From assembly GCF_007993655.1 (NCBI RefSeq), contig NZ_CP029077.1:112413-176412 (forward strand): 64,000 nucleotides of DNA, given 5' to 3'. Source of the stretch: Candidatus Deianiraea vastatrix (GTDB taxonomy: Bacteria; Pseudomonadota; Alphaproteobacteria; Rickettsiales; Deianiraeaceae). This document shows, piece after piece, positions 17,367 through 26,146 of this stretch (positions are counted from its first letter, which is position 1; every line of letters starts with the position of its first letter). A program made the translations under genes and the position numbers. The notes below the pieces were generated by a model. That model was not told the origin of the DNA and did not search any database. It saw only the letters and a program-made list of their open reading frames with translations.

Positions 17367-18701
17367 ATGTTTGTATTTCTAAAATTTCTAGTTCTTTCTT
17401 TACTTTTAGTTTCATGCGGTGGAAGGAATTTCTTATTTAATTTAAAGAAAGACAAGTCACAAAATAACCAAATTGGCAGAGTGAAGGATACAGATGGCAA
17501 AGATCTTGTAAGTGTAGAAAAAGAAAAGCAAGTTGCAACGGATGAATTAAATCAATCTGCAAACCAAAGTGAACTTGAAAATATGTATGACAAAATGCTA
17601 GATGGGCAAAAAATGAAAGGTAAAAACATTTATAAAATAGCATTTTTGGCACCGCTATCTGGGCCAAATAAAACAATCGGTCAGTCTACGCTTGACGGTA
17701 TAAAAATGGCTATGCTTGATAGTGGGTCAAATAATATTAATCTTTTTCCATTTGACACAGCAGCCCTTGATATGAAAGTCATTGCAGAAAAAATTAAAAG
17801 TGAGAATGTTGATGTTGTTTTAGGCCCTATATTTTCACAAGATGTTGAAGATTTAGTAAATAGTTTTATTAAAATCTCTGCACCAATTATAACATTTTCA
17901 AATAATGCAGCTTTAACAAAATACAATAGTATCGAGATATTTGGCGTTTCCCCGATAGATAAAATTAAAGTTGCGATAGACTATGCAAGGCAAAATGGCA
18001 GACAAAATTTTGCAGCATTAATCAAAAGTGATGCAGGATCTATAGGTATTCAAAAAGCAATAACATCTGAAGTAAAATCTACAAAATCTGCACTTTTATC
18101 AATTGGCTTTTACGATGATAGCCAAACACGCATTTCGTCTTCAATAAATACAATTTTAAAAAGCAGATCTGTAACCTTCAATATCGCAAAAGATGGCACT
18201 CCTTATTTAATGAATATAAAAGATTTGCAAAAAATGGAAAAAAGTGGGCAAAAGCCACAAAATCAGGAAATTCGCAATCTAGATGTAATTATTACCGATG
18301 CAGGTGGTCAGTTTCTTGACACATTGCTAAGTGAGATGGACTCCGCTGGTATGTTAAAAAAAGATATTATGATAATTTCAATATCGGATAGTGTTGAAGT
18401 TGGAGTTTTAAATCATGATGTTAAATTTATTACATACGACAAAGAAAGATTTAATGTTTTTGAGAAATTTTATAAAGAGACATATAGCACAAAGCCAACA
18501 ACGTTTTCAGCCCTTGGTTATGACGCAACTGGAGTTTTGCTAACATTATTTGCAAATAATAACTTTTCCTATGACGCATTACATGATAAAGCCGGCTTTA
18601 TTGGTGTCAGTGGGGAATTTAGATTTGGAAAAAATCATATTGTAGAAAGAAAATACTGCATATATGGTATATCAAATAACGCCATATCTAAGATAAGATA
18701 A
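17367..18701 (+). CDS. LpoA-like lipoprotein (penicillin-binding protein activator / periplasmic binding fold)
   Basis: The protein starts with a lipoprotein signal ending in the lipobox LVSC, then a Lys/Gln-rich linker of about 70 residues, then a type I periplasmic-binding-protein domain beginning KIAFLAPLSGPNKTIGQ and including VDVVLGPIFSQDVEDLV and FSALGYDATGVLL. Members like this are annotated as activators of penicillin-binding proteins (LpoA type) or as branched-chain amino acid receptors. No permease genes are adjacent, which favours the cell-wall role. At 444 residues it lacks the large N-terminal TPR domain of E. coli LpoA, as is usual in alphaproteobacteria. yraN, often near such genes, is far away here. 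Confidence 0.7.
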   Translation: MFVFLKFLVLSLLLVSCGGRNFLFNLKKDKSQNNQIGRVKDTDGKDLVSVEKEKQVATDELNQSANQSELENMYDKMLDGQKMKGKNIYKIAFLAPLSGPNKTIGQSTLDGIKMAMLDSGSNNINLFPFDTAALDMKVIAEKIKSENVDVVLGPIFSQDVEDLVNSFIKISAPIITFSNNAALTKYNSIEIFGVSPIDKIKVAIDYARQNGRQNFAALIKSDAGSIGIQKAITSEVKSTKSALLSIGFYDDSQTRISSSINTILKSRSVTFNIAKDGTPYLMNIKDLQKMEKSGQKPQNQEIRNLDVIITDAGGQFLDTLLSEMDSAGMLKKDIMIISISDSVEVGVLNHDVKFITYDKERFNVFEKFYKETYSTKPTTFSALGYDATGVLLTLFANNNFSYDALHDKAGFIGVSGEFRFGKNHIVERKYCIYGISNNAISKIR

Positions 18702-18793
18702 TTTGCGGATAATATTAATTGATTAGATTCTTTCCGAATTTGACAACTATTCAGTATTACTTTGCTTTTTATCTTGATGTTATAATATAGGTT

Positions 18794-19585
18794 TTAATTT
18801 TCACCACCAAGTTTTTTTGGAGTTCCCATAACATGTGCACCGCTGTCAACATGAATATTTTCACCAGTTATTCCAGTTGAAAGATCTGAAATCAAGAATA
18901 CCCCAGTTCCACCAACATCTTCTTGCGAAACATTTCTGCAAAGTGGCGTATTTTGCTCGTTATAATTTAGCATTGATCTAAAATCACCAATTCCAGATGC
19001 AGCTAAAGTCTTTATTGGTCCTGCAGAAATTGCATTTACTCTTATATTTTGTGCGCCCAAATCTGCTGCTAAATATTTAACACTGCATTCAAGAGCAGCC
19101 TTTGCAACACCCATAATATTGTAATTTGGTATTACCTTTTCCGCACCATAATATGTCATAGTCAGCATACTTCCTCCGTTTTTCATAAGTTTTGAGCCAG
19201 CTTTTGCAACCGCTATAAAGGAATAGCACGAAATATCCATAGACATTGCGAAATTTTTACGGCTTGTATTCGTTATTCCGCCACGAAGCTCATCTTTATC
19301 TGAAAATGCAATACCGTGAACAATAAAATCTAAATTTTCCCATTTTTGCTCAAGTTTTGCAAACAAAGCATCGATTGATTCATCATTTTGTACATCACAT
19401 TCATAAACCTCATCTTTTGCCCCAACTGACTCGGCAAGCGGAACTACACGTTTTTGCAAGACCTCGCCTTGATACGAAAATGCAAGCTGCGCACCATGTT
19501 TATGTGCAAGCTGTGCTATACCCCATGCAATAGATTTGTCATTTGCAACACCCATTATAAGACCTTTTTTACCTTGTAATAACAT
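18794..19585 (-). CDS. fabI: Enoyl-[acyl-carrier-protein] reductase (NADH)
   Basis: FabI carries out the last reduction in each cycle of fatty acid elongation. The 263 residues start with [20 protein letters not shown], the atypical FabI dinucleotide-binding motif, and contain the catalytic Tyr-x6-Lys in [12 protein letters not shown] and the [13 protein letters not shown] substrate loop. The C-terminus VDSGAHVMG is standard. It stands as a single gene, with about 90 bases to the convergent LpoA-like gene and 118 to the next minus-strand gene. Confidence 0.95.
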   Translation of the reverse strand: MLLQGKKGLIMGVANDKSIAWGIAQLAHKHGAQLAFSYQGEVLQKRVVPLAESVGAKDEVYECDVQNDESIDALFAKLEQKWENLDFIVHGIAFSDKDELRGGITNTSRKNFAMSMDISCYSFIAVAKAGSKLMKNGGSMLTMTYYGAEKVIPNYNIMGVAKAALECSVKYLAADLGAQNIRVNAISAGPIKTLAASGIGDFRSMLNYNEQNTPLCRNVSQEDVGGTGVFLISDLSTGITGENIHVDSGAHVMGTPKKLGGEN

Positions 19586-19703
19586 ATTTTTTTATCAAAT
19601 TGTATACCATCGTGTCTTTAGAAAAATTATTTGCAAGTGTTATTTTAATCACGCAAAATATTGACTGAAATGAGGCTATATTAATAAGCCCTATTTTTCA
19701 TAC

Positions 19704-19934
19704 TCATCTGCCTTTATTGTGATTATTGTTATGCTTTGGTGTTTGTTGCCGCCACATATCTTTGATATTGCAAGTTTCTTCAATTTGCGCTTTGTTTCCA
19801 TCTTTTTGATATTTATTAACTTTGTAATACTCCAATTCTTCTTTTGTTGGCTGTTGAATTTCCAATTTTGCTTGCTTTTCTTGTGCTTGTTGAATTTGTT
19901 TAAGTATTTCTATGGTCTTTTTCATATCTGCCAA
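19704..19934 (-). CDS. Small Gln/Lys-rich hypothetical protein
   Basis: This 76-residue frame encodes a hydrophilic, Gln- and Lys-rich peptide with an N-terminal helix (MKKTIEILKQIQQAQEKQ) and no signal or membrane segment. I do not recognise it. It begins 16 bases after the end of the interrupted metalloprotease gene on the same strand. The antisense frame is the Phe/Leu-rich type that mirrors Gln/Lys codons, so the minus-strand reading is the likely real one. It may be a small partner of the upstream gene or part of its decay. Confidence 0.45.
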   Translation of the reverse strand: MADMKKTIEILKQIQQAQEKQAKLEIQQPTKEELEYYKVNKYQKDGNKAQIEETCNIKDMWRQQTPKHNNNHNKGR

Positions 19935-19949
19935 TATTAGATCTACGCT

Positions 19950-20702
19950 CTACATATACTCGACACAGTCTGGGTTATTGCGCATTGATTTTTCATCAAA
20001 ACCTTCTAATAATGCATAACCCATCATATTAGCATGCTTTTCAATATGCATAGTATTTTCAGACCTACTACCATCATTATACATAGCTATTTTTTCGAAA
20101 TAGATATCCTTCTTTTTTTTAAATGAATTTACACATTGTTATATAGACTCAAGACTTGGCATATTGAAGTATCCTTCTTCATAATTTTGCAAAGCATGCG
20201 TCAGTTCGTGCAAGACGGTTTCTAGAAGACTGGCAATACCAGTTAATTCATTTTTATTAACGATAATTTCTTTACTCTCAAGATGAAAGAATCCGCCTGT
20301 ATCCTCTTTAGTGTAATCATCACATTCTTGTTTATTACATAATCTTATTTCTTTTGTAAATTCGATAGCATGTTGTACGGTATCTGGAAACTTTGAACAA
20401 AGAAGGGCATTCAAACCGTTTATATCATAGTGCTTAGGATTCAAGCTCCTTAGTGACTGTGTTTTAGAGTCTAATGAATTAAAACATTTCTGGATCTTGG
20501 CTAATTCATCTTTAGGAATTTCAATATCATCATTATCTCCACCGCTTAATCCTTTATAAGCTGCATATGACGCGGCAGCTCCAACAACTCCAAGAAATGC
20601 TAAATATCTATTAAATCTACTCCTTTTGTTATTCACGGGAGCATTGCTTTGCCCAGCTACCGCCTTATTATCGCTTTGATTTTGCTTGTTTCTTTTGTTC
20701 AT
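19950..20702 (-). pseudogene. Membrane-anchored HExxH metalloprotease-like gene with in-frame stop
   Basis: The reading frame runs from an ATG at 20702, meets TAA at 20139-20141, and then continues in the same frame for 62 more codons to TAG at 19950. The part after the stop (Gln-Cys-Val-Asn..., then HIEKHANMMGYALLEGFDEK) has normal protein character. The first part has a Lys/Arg/Asn-rich N-terminus, one membrane helix (YLAFLGVVGAAASYAAY) and the zinc motif HELTH. A single base change explains the break. The product may still be a 187-residue protein retaining HELTH, so I call it a probable pseudogene. Upstream, rc 20747-20752 is a perfect TTGACA -35. Confidence 0.65.
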
Positions 20703-20807
20703 ATAAAAAATAAAATACAACTATAAGTTAATTATTTAAAAATTAATGTCAAGAAAAAGATATTTGAGAAATAAAAATTTATTGTAACGCCTTTTCCACT
20801 TTTAGGC

Positions 20808-21971
20808 TCACTCTTCAAAAAATAATTTTAGAAAAGTTTCATTGACGATGCGTGGATTTTGTAAATTTTCTATGCATTTTAGTGTATTACTATCTATTTC
20901 CATTTGATGAAATAAATTCTTTGCCTCGATATTTTCAACCATTAAAAGCGATAAATAGACTTTTCTCAAAGCTGATGGTACTTTATTTAAAATATCTATA
21001 TTTTTGGTCTCGATAATATTTTTAACAAATTTGATTGATGTATTCTCTGCAATTTTATTCGATAAATATTCTAAAATCTCAGCTGATAAAAATATTTCAG
21101 GCTCCAATATCTTTAAATAATCGCAAATTGCATCAATCACTTGGGTAAAAAGAGTTTTGTCATTTGCCCAGCCATTAATTTTATACCCCAAAATACCCAA
21201 AAAATGCCCAGCTTCTTCTATGTTTTTTCGTGATAATGAATGTTGATTTAGAAAGCATTTTTTTATAAATTCATGCTTTTTATATTCCAATTTATTCGGC
21301 AATAAAGTCAAATTACCAATTTTTGCATTTTTTAAAGACATTATTGACAATATTGATGGGTCATTTTTCCTATCTGTCGCTATTGTACTATGGCATAAGA
21401 TATTTTCAATTTTCGGATATTCTTTTTTTAAATTTTCTACTATTTTTTCATATGCCGCAATTTGTTTATCAGATATTATATGGTGATTTGGCGTTAAAAA
21501 TTCTATGCCAATTGAAATCGGATTTAGGCTATTTATTGTTTCAATTCCATAGCCATGTATTCCTATATTATTTAGCTTTCCAAAAAAACTATTACCTGCA
21601 TGAAATGCGCACAGTTCAATTGGCACAAGCAGAAAAATTTTACCATCTACATCTATTATAAAATGTGCACTTACGCCATATTCATGATATACAAGTACTG
21701 CTTTTTCTACACTTTCCAGGCTCGTGGTATGTATAACTATCGTTGATATTTGCAAATCTAAAATCTGATGCGTTTTTTCTTCCGTGATATTATACTTTAC
21801 ATCGCGCTGCTTAAAGACTTTAACTTTTGGATTTACATGACTTATGCCGTAATTTATTTTTTCAATATTTGCACTATTTAACATCAAATAATCAAGACAG
21901 ATGGCATTTATATCGGATATTGTAGAGTATGTTTTTTTGAAAGTATCCAGTATATGAATATTATTATTCAT
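20808..21971 (-). CDS. N-acetylmuramoyl-L-alanine amidase (AmiD/AmpD-like)
   Basis: The central part matches the zinc amidase_2 fold that cuts the bond between MurNAc and L-Ala in peptidoglycan. Visible are the first zinc His in TIVIHTTS, the VSAHFIIDVDGK strand, AFHAG, the catalytic Glu in SIGIEF, and the second zinc region ILCHSTIATDRKNDPS with His and Asp ligands. The 387 residues are longer than AmpD; the extra C-terminal part is helical and resembles a peptidoglycan-binding domain (GYKINGWANDKT). No signal peptide is evident. It is preceded by a small gene 4 bases upstream. Retention of such an amidase fits a cell that still makes or remodels peptidoglycan. Confidence 0.8.
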   Translation of the reverse strand: MNNNIHILDTFKKTYSTISDINAICLDYLMLNSANIEKINYGISHVNPKVKVFKQRDVKYNITEEKTHQILDLQISTIVIHTTSLESVEKAVLVYHEYGVSAHFIIDVDGKIFLLVPIELCAFHAGNSFFGKLNNIGIHGYGIETINSLNPISIGIEFLTPNHHIISDKQIAAYEKIVENLKKEYPKIENILCHSTIATDRKNDPSILSIMSLKNAKIGNLTLLPNKLEYKKHEFIKKCFLNQHSLSRKNIEEAGHFLGILGYKINGWANDKTLFTQVIDAICDYLKILEPEIFLSAEILEYLSNKIAENTSIKFVKNIIETKNIDILNKVPSALRKVYLSLLMVENIEAKNLFHQMEIDSNTLKCIENLQNPRIVNETFLKLFFEE

Positions 21972-21975
21972 ATTT

Positions 21976-22206
21976 CTATTTACCTCGTTGAGCTGCTTTT
22001 TGTATAACTGGTTTTACCGAAGTGTTTTGATTTGATTTTATATTTGGCATTGTTTTAATTTTTGTAGTTTTGCGATCTTGTCCGCTTTGATTGCTTTGTG
22101 CTTTAGTAATATCTGCGGCATTATCTTTAGATTTTTGACGATTTTCTTTTTCTTGCTTCATTTTTTGAAAAGGTGAAACAGATAAAACACTAATTTTTTG
22201 AGTCAT
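21976..22206 (-). CDS. Small basic low-complexity hypothetical protein
   Basis: A 76-residue, Lys/Gln/Ser-rich, hydrophilic frame with no signal peptide or membrane segment. It ends 4 bases before the amidase start, which suggests an operon and coupled translation. I do not recognise it and it is probably intrinsically disordered. Its reality rests on position and on the absence of any better frame. Confidence 0.45.
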   Translation of the reverse strand: MTQKISVLSVSPFQKMKQEKENRQKSKDNAADITKAQSNQSGQDRKTTKIKTMPNIKSNQNTSVKPVIQKAAQRGK

Positions 22207-22282
22207 AAAAATACCTTATTTCGATATAAATATATTTAAATATTAATAAAAATCAAGTATTATTTTTAATATCAGTTAATTT

Positions 22283-23179
22283 TTACACAATAAAGGTCAT
22301 GATACACATTTTCTTTGGATCTTCTTCCCTGGAATCTTTATATTTTCTACTTAAAATAGTAGCTGATGTATCAGTGCATCCATTGCCATTTGTATCATTT
22401 TCACTTACAACTCTGCCAGAGCTTGGCTTGCCATCATCTATTTTTATATCTATATCCTCTGCGTAATTTGGAGATAAAGCTCCGCTTCCAAAAAATAAAC
22501 TATTCGTATTTGCAACATCTATATCACATGATGCCATAGTTCCTGAATAAGATGAAAGATTTGATAAAATCAGCCTTATTTTTCCATCAAAATTATTATA
22601 GATAGATGAATCGTAAATAATGCTATTTTTTGGGCTAAGAAGCTCTGTTATGCCAGAAAAATCTCGCCCAATCATCCATCCTATTTCACGGCTATAGCTT
22701 GACCCTGGTATCATTGAATTTCTTAGTGTAAATAAATTCTCAGATGCACTTGACGGACATCCGCCACTTGTTTGTATTGTTTTTGTTAAATCAATTTGAC
22801 TCGTTATAAATTCAAGTTTTGCCATTTGTTGAAATGCAATAATGGATTTCATGCCAGATATATGACCGGTGGCAGGCTTGCATTTTGTTAAACCTGGGCA
22901 ATTATCTTTTACATTATTCAGATTATATAAGATTGTAGAGCTAGACAAGCTTGCTTGCATACCGGTTGAGTTTAAATCACCAGGATAATAACCTCGTAAT
23001 TGATAAAATCCGATAATTCCAGAGGAAAAATGTTTCATTTCCGATATTATCCTCGCTACATTTGCAGCTTTCAGTAGTCTCTGACCAGCAAGAAGACTTA
23101 TGTATGTCATGGATACAACAACAGAGATAACAATAATTAATTCTACCATTGTAAATCCACGCTTTTTAGATCTTTTCAT
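22283..23179 (-). CDS. Prepilin-type N-terminal cleavage/methylation protein
   Basis: The N-terminus is a textbook type IV prepilin leader: MKRSKKRG followed by FTMVELIIVISVVVS, with cleavage expected after the Gly and Glu at mature position 5. The 290-residue mature part is larger than a major pilin and has cysteines that could form disulfides; the GYYPGDLNSTG segment after the helix resembles type II secretion pseudopilins. No other pilus or secretion genes are adjacent. The ATG at 23179 overlaps the end of sdhD by 14 bases, and no later start preserves the leader. Role: structural component of a pilus-like fibre, partners elsewhere. Confidence 0.82.
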   Translation of the reverse strand: MKRSKKRGFTMVELIIVISVVVSMTYISLLAGQRLLKAANVARIISEMKHFSSGIIGFYQLRGYYPGDLNSTGMQASLSSSTILYNLNNVKDNCPGLTKCKPATGHISGMKSIIAFQQMAKLEFITSQIDLTKTIQTSGGCPSSASENLFTLRNSMIPGSSYSREIGWMIGRDFSGITELLSPKNSIIYDSSIYNNFDGKIRLILSNLSSYSGTMASCDIDVANTNSLFFGSGALSPNYAEDIDIKIDDGKPSSGRVVSENDTNGNGCTDTSATILSRKYKDSREEDPKKMCIMTFIV

Positions 23180-23498
23180 TTATAAAATTAAGCGTAAAAT
23201 ATTTAATCCAAGATATTGTAAATAGTAAAGATGATGTTATTGCGACAATGCATATTATTGAAATCAGAAGAATTAATATCTTTTTTGATCTAATGTAATC
23301 ATTCGCAATTGTAGTTATGCCAATAAAACCATGAAAAATTCCAGAATTTACAAAGATTAAAAAGAAAGTGGAAAATATAGCTGATTTAATTGCACTATTT
23401 AAGTCGAATTTAAGAATATAAAATATACAAGCAATAGAAGATATTAAGAGAAATAGTCCACTGATTCGTTGATTTATCCAATGAGATAGATAAGACAT
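23166..23498 (-). CDS. sdhD: Succinate dehydrogenase membrane anchor subunit
   Basis: SdhD helps to anchor succinate dehydrogenase and binds haem b and ubiquinone. The 110 residues have three membrane helices and the family landmarks: WINQRISGLFLL near the N-terminus (Gln-Arg-x-Ser/Thr-Gly), the haem-ligand His in GIFHGFIGI, and the following NDYI. It is separated from sdhC, sdhA and sdhB, which are not in the window, and lies 5 bases after rpsJ. The assignment to SdhD rather than SdhC rests on the HGFIG...DYI motif. Confidence 0.8.
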   Translation of the reverse strand: MSYLSHWINQRISGLFLLISSIACIFYILKFDLNSAIKSAIFSTFFLIFVNSGIFHGFIGITTIANDYIRSKKILILLISIICIVAITSSLLFTISWIKYFTLNFINEKI

Positions 23499-23503
23499 AC
23501 AAC

Positions 23504-23836
23504 CTAATTACGACTTTTTGATTCTATATTCTTTACAATTTTTACTGTTACACCTATCCCATTTGGTATATTGATATCTTTAATGTGTTGCATCGTATTT
23601 TCGCCATCTGTTGTAATATAAATTGCTCTTGTATGAGTGTTTAAATATAAAACTTCTCTGGACTTCTTATCAATATGAGGAGATCTATTTAATACATATC
23701 TTTTGTGCTTTGTTGGAAGTGGAATTGGACCATTTACAATACCCCCAGATTGAAACACAACTGATAAAATTTCTCCAACACATTTATCCAAAAGATCGCT
23801 ATCAAATGCAGAAACTTTTACTTTCATTACTATCAT
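23504..23836 (-). CDS. rpsJ: 30S ribosomal protein S10
   Basis: S10 is part of the 30S head and, as NusE, of transcription antitermination complexes with NusA and NusB. The 110 residues show the conserved GPIPLPTKHKRYVLNRSPHIDKKSRE core. The gene normally opens the S10 operon ahead of rplC; here it lies between rpsP and sdhD and no rpl gene follows. A second ATG four codons in is an alternative start. Confidence 0.95.
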   Translation of the reverse strand: MIVMKVKVSAFDSDLLDKCVGEILSVVFQSGGIVNGPIPLPTKHKRYVLNRSPHIDKKSREVLYLNTHTRAIYITTDGENTMQHIKDINIPNGIGVTVKIVKNIESKSRN

Positions 23837-23847
23837 ACTTCTATAAA

Positions 23848-24156
23848 TTAATTACTTTCTTTGCTCTTTTTATTTTTTTGTGGATTAAAAAACTCACTTA
23901 CCACAGCTTTCAGCTCTGAAGTTTTGTGCGCAAGTCTTGCAACTCTATCTGTTGGTCTTGCTCCAATTTTAAACCAATATAAAAATCTTTCTGAGTCTAG
24001 GCTTAATCTTTTTCCGGTGTCTGGTAGTGTTGGATGATAATATCCTATATTTTCTATGAATTTACCATCTCTAGGTGAGGTTGAGTTTGCAACTACAATT
24101 CTGTAACAAGGCTGGCTTTTTTTACCACCTCTTGATAATCTAATTTTTAATGACAT
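23848..24156 (-). CDS. rpsP: 30S ribosomal protein S16
   Basis: S16 is an assembly protein of the 30S body. The 102 residues begin [25 protein letters not shown], with the conserved [15 protein letters not shown] and the [10 protein letters not shown] motif. Its common neighbours rimM, trmD and rplS are absent; it stands between rpsD and rpsJ, forming an atypical small-subunit cluster on the minus strand. Confidence 0.96.
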   Translation of the reverse strand: MSLKIRLSRGGKKSQPCYRIVVANSTSPRDGKFIENIGYYHPTLPDTGKRLSLDSERFLYWFKIGARPTDRVARLAHKTSELKAVVSEFFNPQKNKKSKESN

Positions 24157-24171
24157 ATAAAATATAAAATA

Positions 24172-24774
24172 CTACAACCTTCTTGAATAATACGAAATAA
24201 TCAAGTTGCTATCAATTCCTTTGAATGGGAACGGAATTTCTTTAAAACCAGGCTCTCTTGCAAGAGAAACTGAATATTTATCTTTATCTACAACTATATA
24301 GTCAGGTGATTGGGTAATTGGGTTAGTGATTGATGAATTCAAGTTTTCATTTGATCTATAAGGTTCAACAATTTCAACAACATCGCCGACTTTTACATTG
24401 TAGCCACGAAGATTAATTCTTTTACCATTAACCTTCACTTTGCCGTGTAAAACCATTTGACCGGCGGCAAAGATACTTTTTGCAAAATTGGCTCTATACA
24501 ATAGAGTTGCAAGGCGTGATTCAAGAAGCAAAGCAATATTATCTATTGTATTACCTTTCATTTTTTTCGCTCTTTTCATTAGATTAAACATAGTCTTTTC
24601 CATAAGTCCGTAGTGATAGCGAACATACTGCTTTTCTAAGAGCTGTTTACCAAAAACAGATCTCTTTGTCATCCCAGATGGACCATGCTGACCTTTGCGA
24701 TAATTTTTTTTACCCATGTCGCCATGCCATACTTCTCTACCAACTTTTCTTGAATAAGAGCCGTTACTTTTCAT
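24172..24774 (-). CDS. rpsD: 30S ribosomal protein S4
   Basis: S4 nucleates assembly of the 30S body and contributes to decoding fidelity. The 200 residues include the basic N-terminal region (GPSGMTKRSVFGKQLLEKQ), the LLESRLATLLYRANFAKS motif and the S4 RNA-binding fold MVLHGKVKVNGKRINLRGY. It opens a minus-strand run rpsD-rpsP-rpsJ-sdhD. The C-terminus ends YYSRRL, typical of the family. Confidence 0.96.
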   Translation of the reverse strand: MKSNGSYSRKVGREVWHGDMGKKNYRKGQHGPSGMTKRSVFGKQLLEKQYVRYHYGLMEKTMFNLMKRAKKMKGNTIDNIALLLESRLATLLYRANFAKSIFAAGQMVLHGKVKVNGKRINLRGYNVKVGDVVEIVEPYRSNENLNSSITNPITQSPDYIVVDKDKYSVSLAREPGFKEIPFPFKGIDSNLIISYYSRRL

Positions 24775-24893
24775 TCTTAATTTACAAAAGACACTTTAAA
24801 CTTAACCTCAGTAAAAACATAAAAAAATATTTGTCAAGATTTTACTTGCAAAAAAAAATAATATTTTTCTAAATACCAAAAAAAGATACAAAA

Positions 24894-25496
24894 ATGTTTA
24901 TTACAATTGAGGGAATTGACGGATGTGGCAAGACATCGCAAAGCATTCTCGTAAATGACTTACTGAAAAAAAATGGCAAAAAAACTTTTCTTACATCAGA
25001 GCCAAGATGCTCCGGTTTTATTCCATGGGCTGAAAATGTTCTTGATATAATTATTAATCAAGATATAGATGTTAAAACGCAATTGATACTGCTAAATGCT
25101 ATTAGATATGAGCACTTGCAAAAGATAATACTTCCAAAAATAAAAGATGGAAATATAGTTATATGTGATAGATTTATTCACTCAACTATAGCTTATCAAC
25201 ACTATGGCTTTGGAGGTGATTTAGACCTTATACTCGATTTGCACAATAAATTGCATAATAATATTATGCCAGATGTTGTATATTTTTTAGACCTAGATGT
25301 ACAGGAAGCAAAAAAAAGGATTTCAAGCCGCGGAGATGAGTCTCGTTTTGATAAAATGTCTAATGAAATTTTTAATAAAATGAGAAATGGATTTTTAACA
25401 ATGAAAAATGATTCATTTGTAATAATAGATGCATCAAAAAGTAAAGATGAAATTGCAAACATAATATTTAATGACATTTTACAAAGATTAAAATAA
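24894..25496 (+). CDS. tmk: Thymidylate kinase
   Basis: Tmk phosphorylates dTMP to dTDP for DNA synthesis. The 200 residues start with ITIEGIDGCGKTSQS (P-loop), followed by the EPR segment, the CDRFIHSTIAYQHYG (DRY-like) motif and the lid region ISSRGDESRFD. It is divergent from the rpsD cluster, with the ribosomal and tmk starts 119 bases apart. Confidence 0.95.
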   Translation: MFITIEGIDGCGKTSQSILVNDLLKKNGKKTFLTSEPRCSGFIPWAENVLDIIINQDIDVKTQLILLNAIRYEHLQKIILPKIKDGNIVICDRFIHSTIAYQHYGFGGDLDLILDLHNKLHNNIMPDVVYFLDLDVQEAKKRISSRGDESRFDKMSNEIFNKMRNGFLTMKNDSFVIIDASKSKDEIANIIFNDILQRLK

Positions 25497-25542
25497 AAAA
25501 TGCTTCCATAAAATAAAACCTTTTACTTGAACATAGCAAATT

Positions 25543-26142
25543 TTGATTTATATGTTCAAAAATATCACTTTCCCATTAAATATAGCAAAAAATTCATCTG
25601 GAGGACCTCAATTTGCAACAAAAATTAACCAAACTATCTCTGGAGTTGAATACAGAACCAGTATTTTACAATATCCAAAAATAAAATACAATATATCAAC
25701 CGGCATTAACTCAAAAGAAGATATTGATGCAATATCTGCATTTTTTAGGCTTTGCATGGGGCAAAAATATTCATTTCGTTTTCGCGATTTCGTTGATTTC
25801 TCTGCGCAAAATCAGAAAATTGCAATTGGAGATGGAATTTTAGACTCATTCCAAATTATTAAAAGCTATATTATAGATGACGAATATATTGAAAGGAAAA
25901 TTACAAAACCATTAAGCGTTATTATATATATAGATAATAAAGTATGTGATAAATCTCTATATGATGTTGATTTTACAACTGGTATTATTAAATTTAAAGT
26001 CAAACCTGCGTCTGGGCAAGTAATTACAGCAGATTTTGTATTTGATATTGAAATGCGTTTTGATACAGATTTCCTAAATATCATGCTTTACACCAATACA
26101 TCATATCAATTAAAAGATGTTAATTTAATAGAGGTTTTATAA
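25543..26142 (+). CDS. Gene transfer agent tail protein, DUF2460 (RcGTA g12-like)
   Basis: The protein resembles the DUF2460 family of phage-like tail proteins, which includes gene 12 of the Rhodobacter gene transfer agent. Shared features are the N-terminal FPLNIAKNSSGGPQFAT segment, ISGVEYRTSI, the FFRLCMGQKYSFRFRDFVDF block and the repeated short strands at the end (DFTTGIIKF). The length of about 199 residues matches. An ATG at 25552 is an alternative start. The next gene, 4 bases after its stop, is the usual downstream partner g13. The rest of a GTA cluster (head, portal, tape measure) is not here. Confidence 0.8.
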   Translation: MIYMFKNITFPLNIAKNSSGGPQFATKINQTISGVEYRTSILQYPKIKYNISTGINSKEDIDAISAFFRLCMGQKYSFRFRDFVDFSAQNQKIAIGDGILDSFQIIKSYIIDDEYIERKITKPLSVIIYIDNKVCDKSLYDVDFTTGIIKFKVKPASGQVITADFVFDIEMRFDTDFLNIMLYTNTSYQLKDVNLIEVL

Positions 26143-26146
26143 AATT

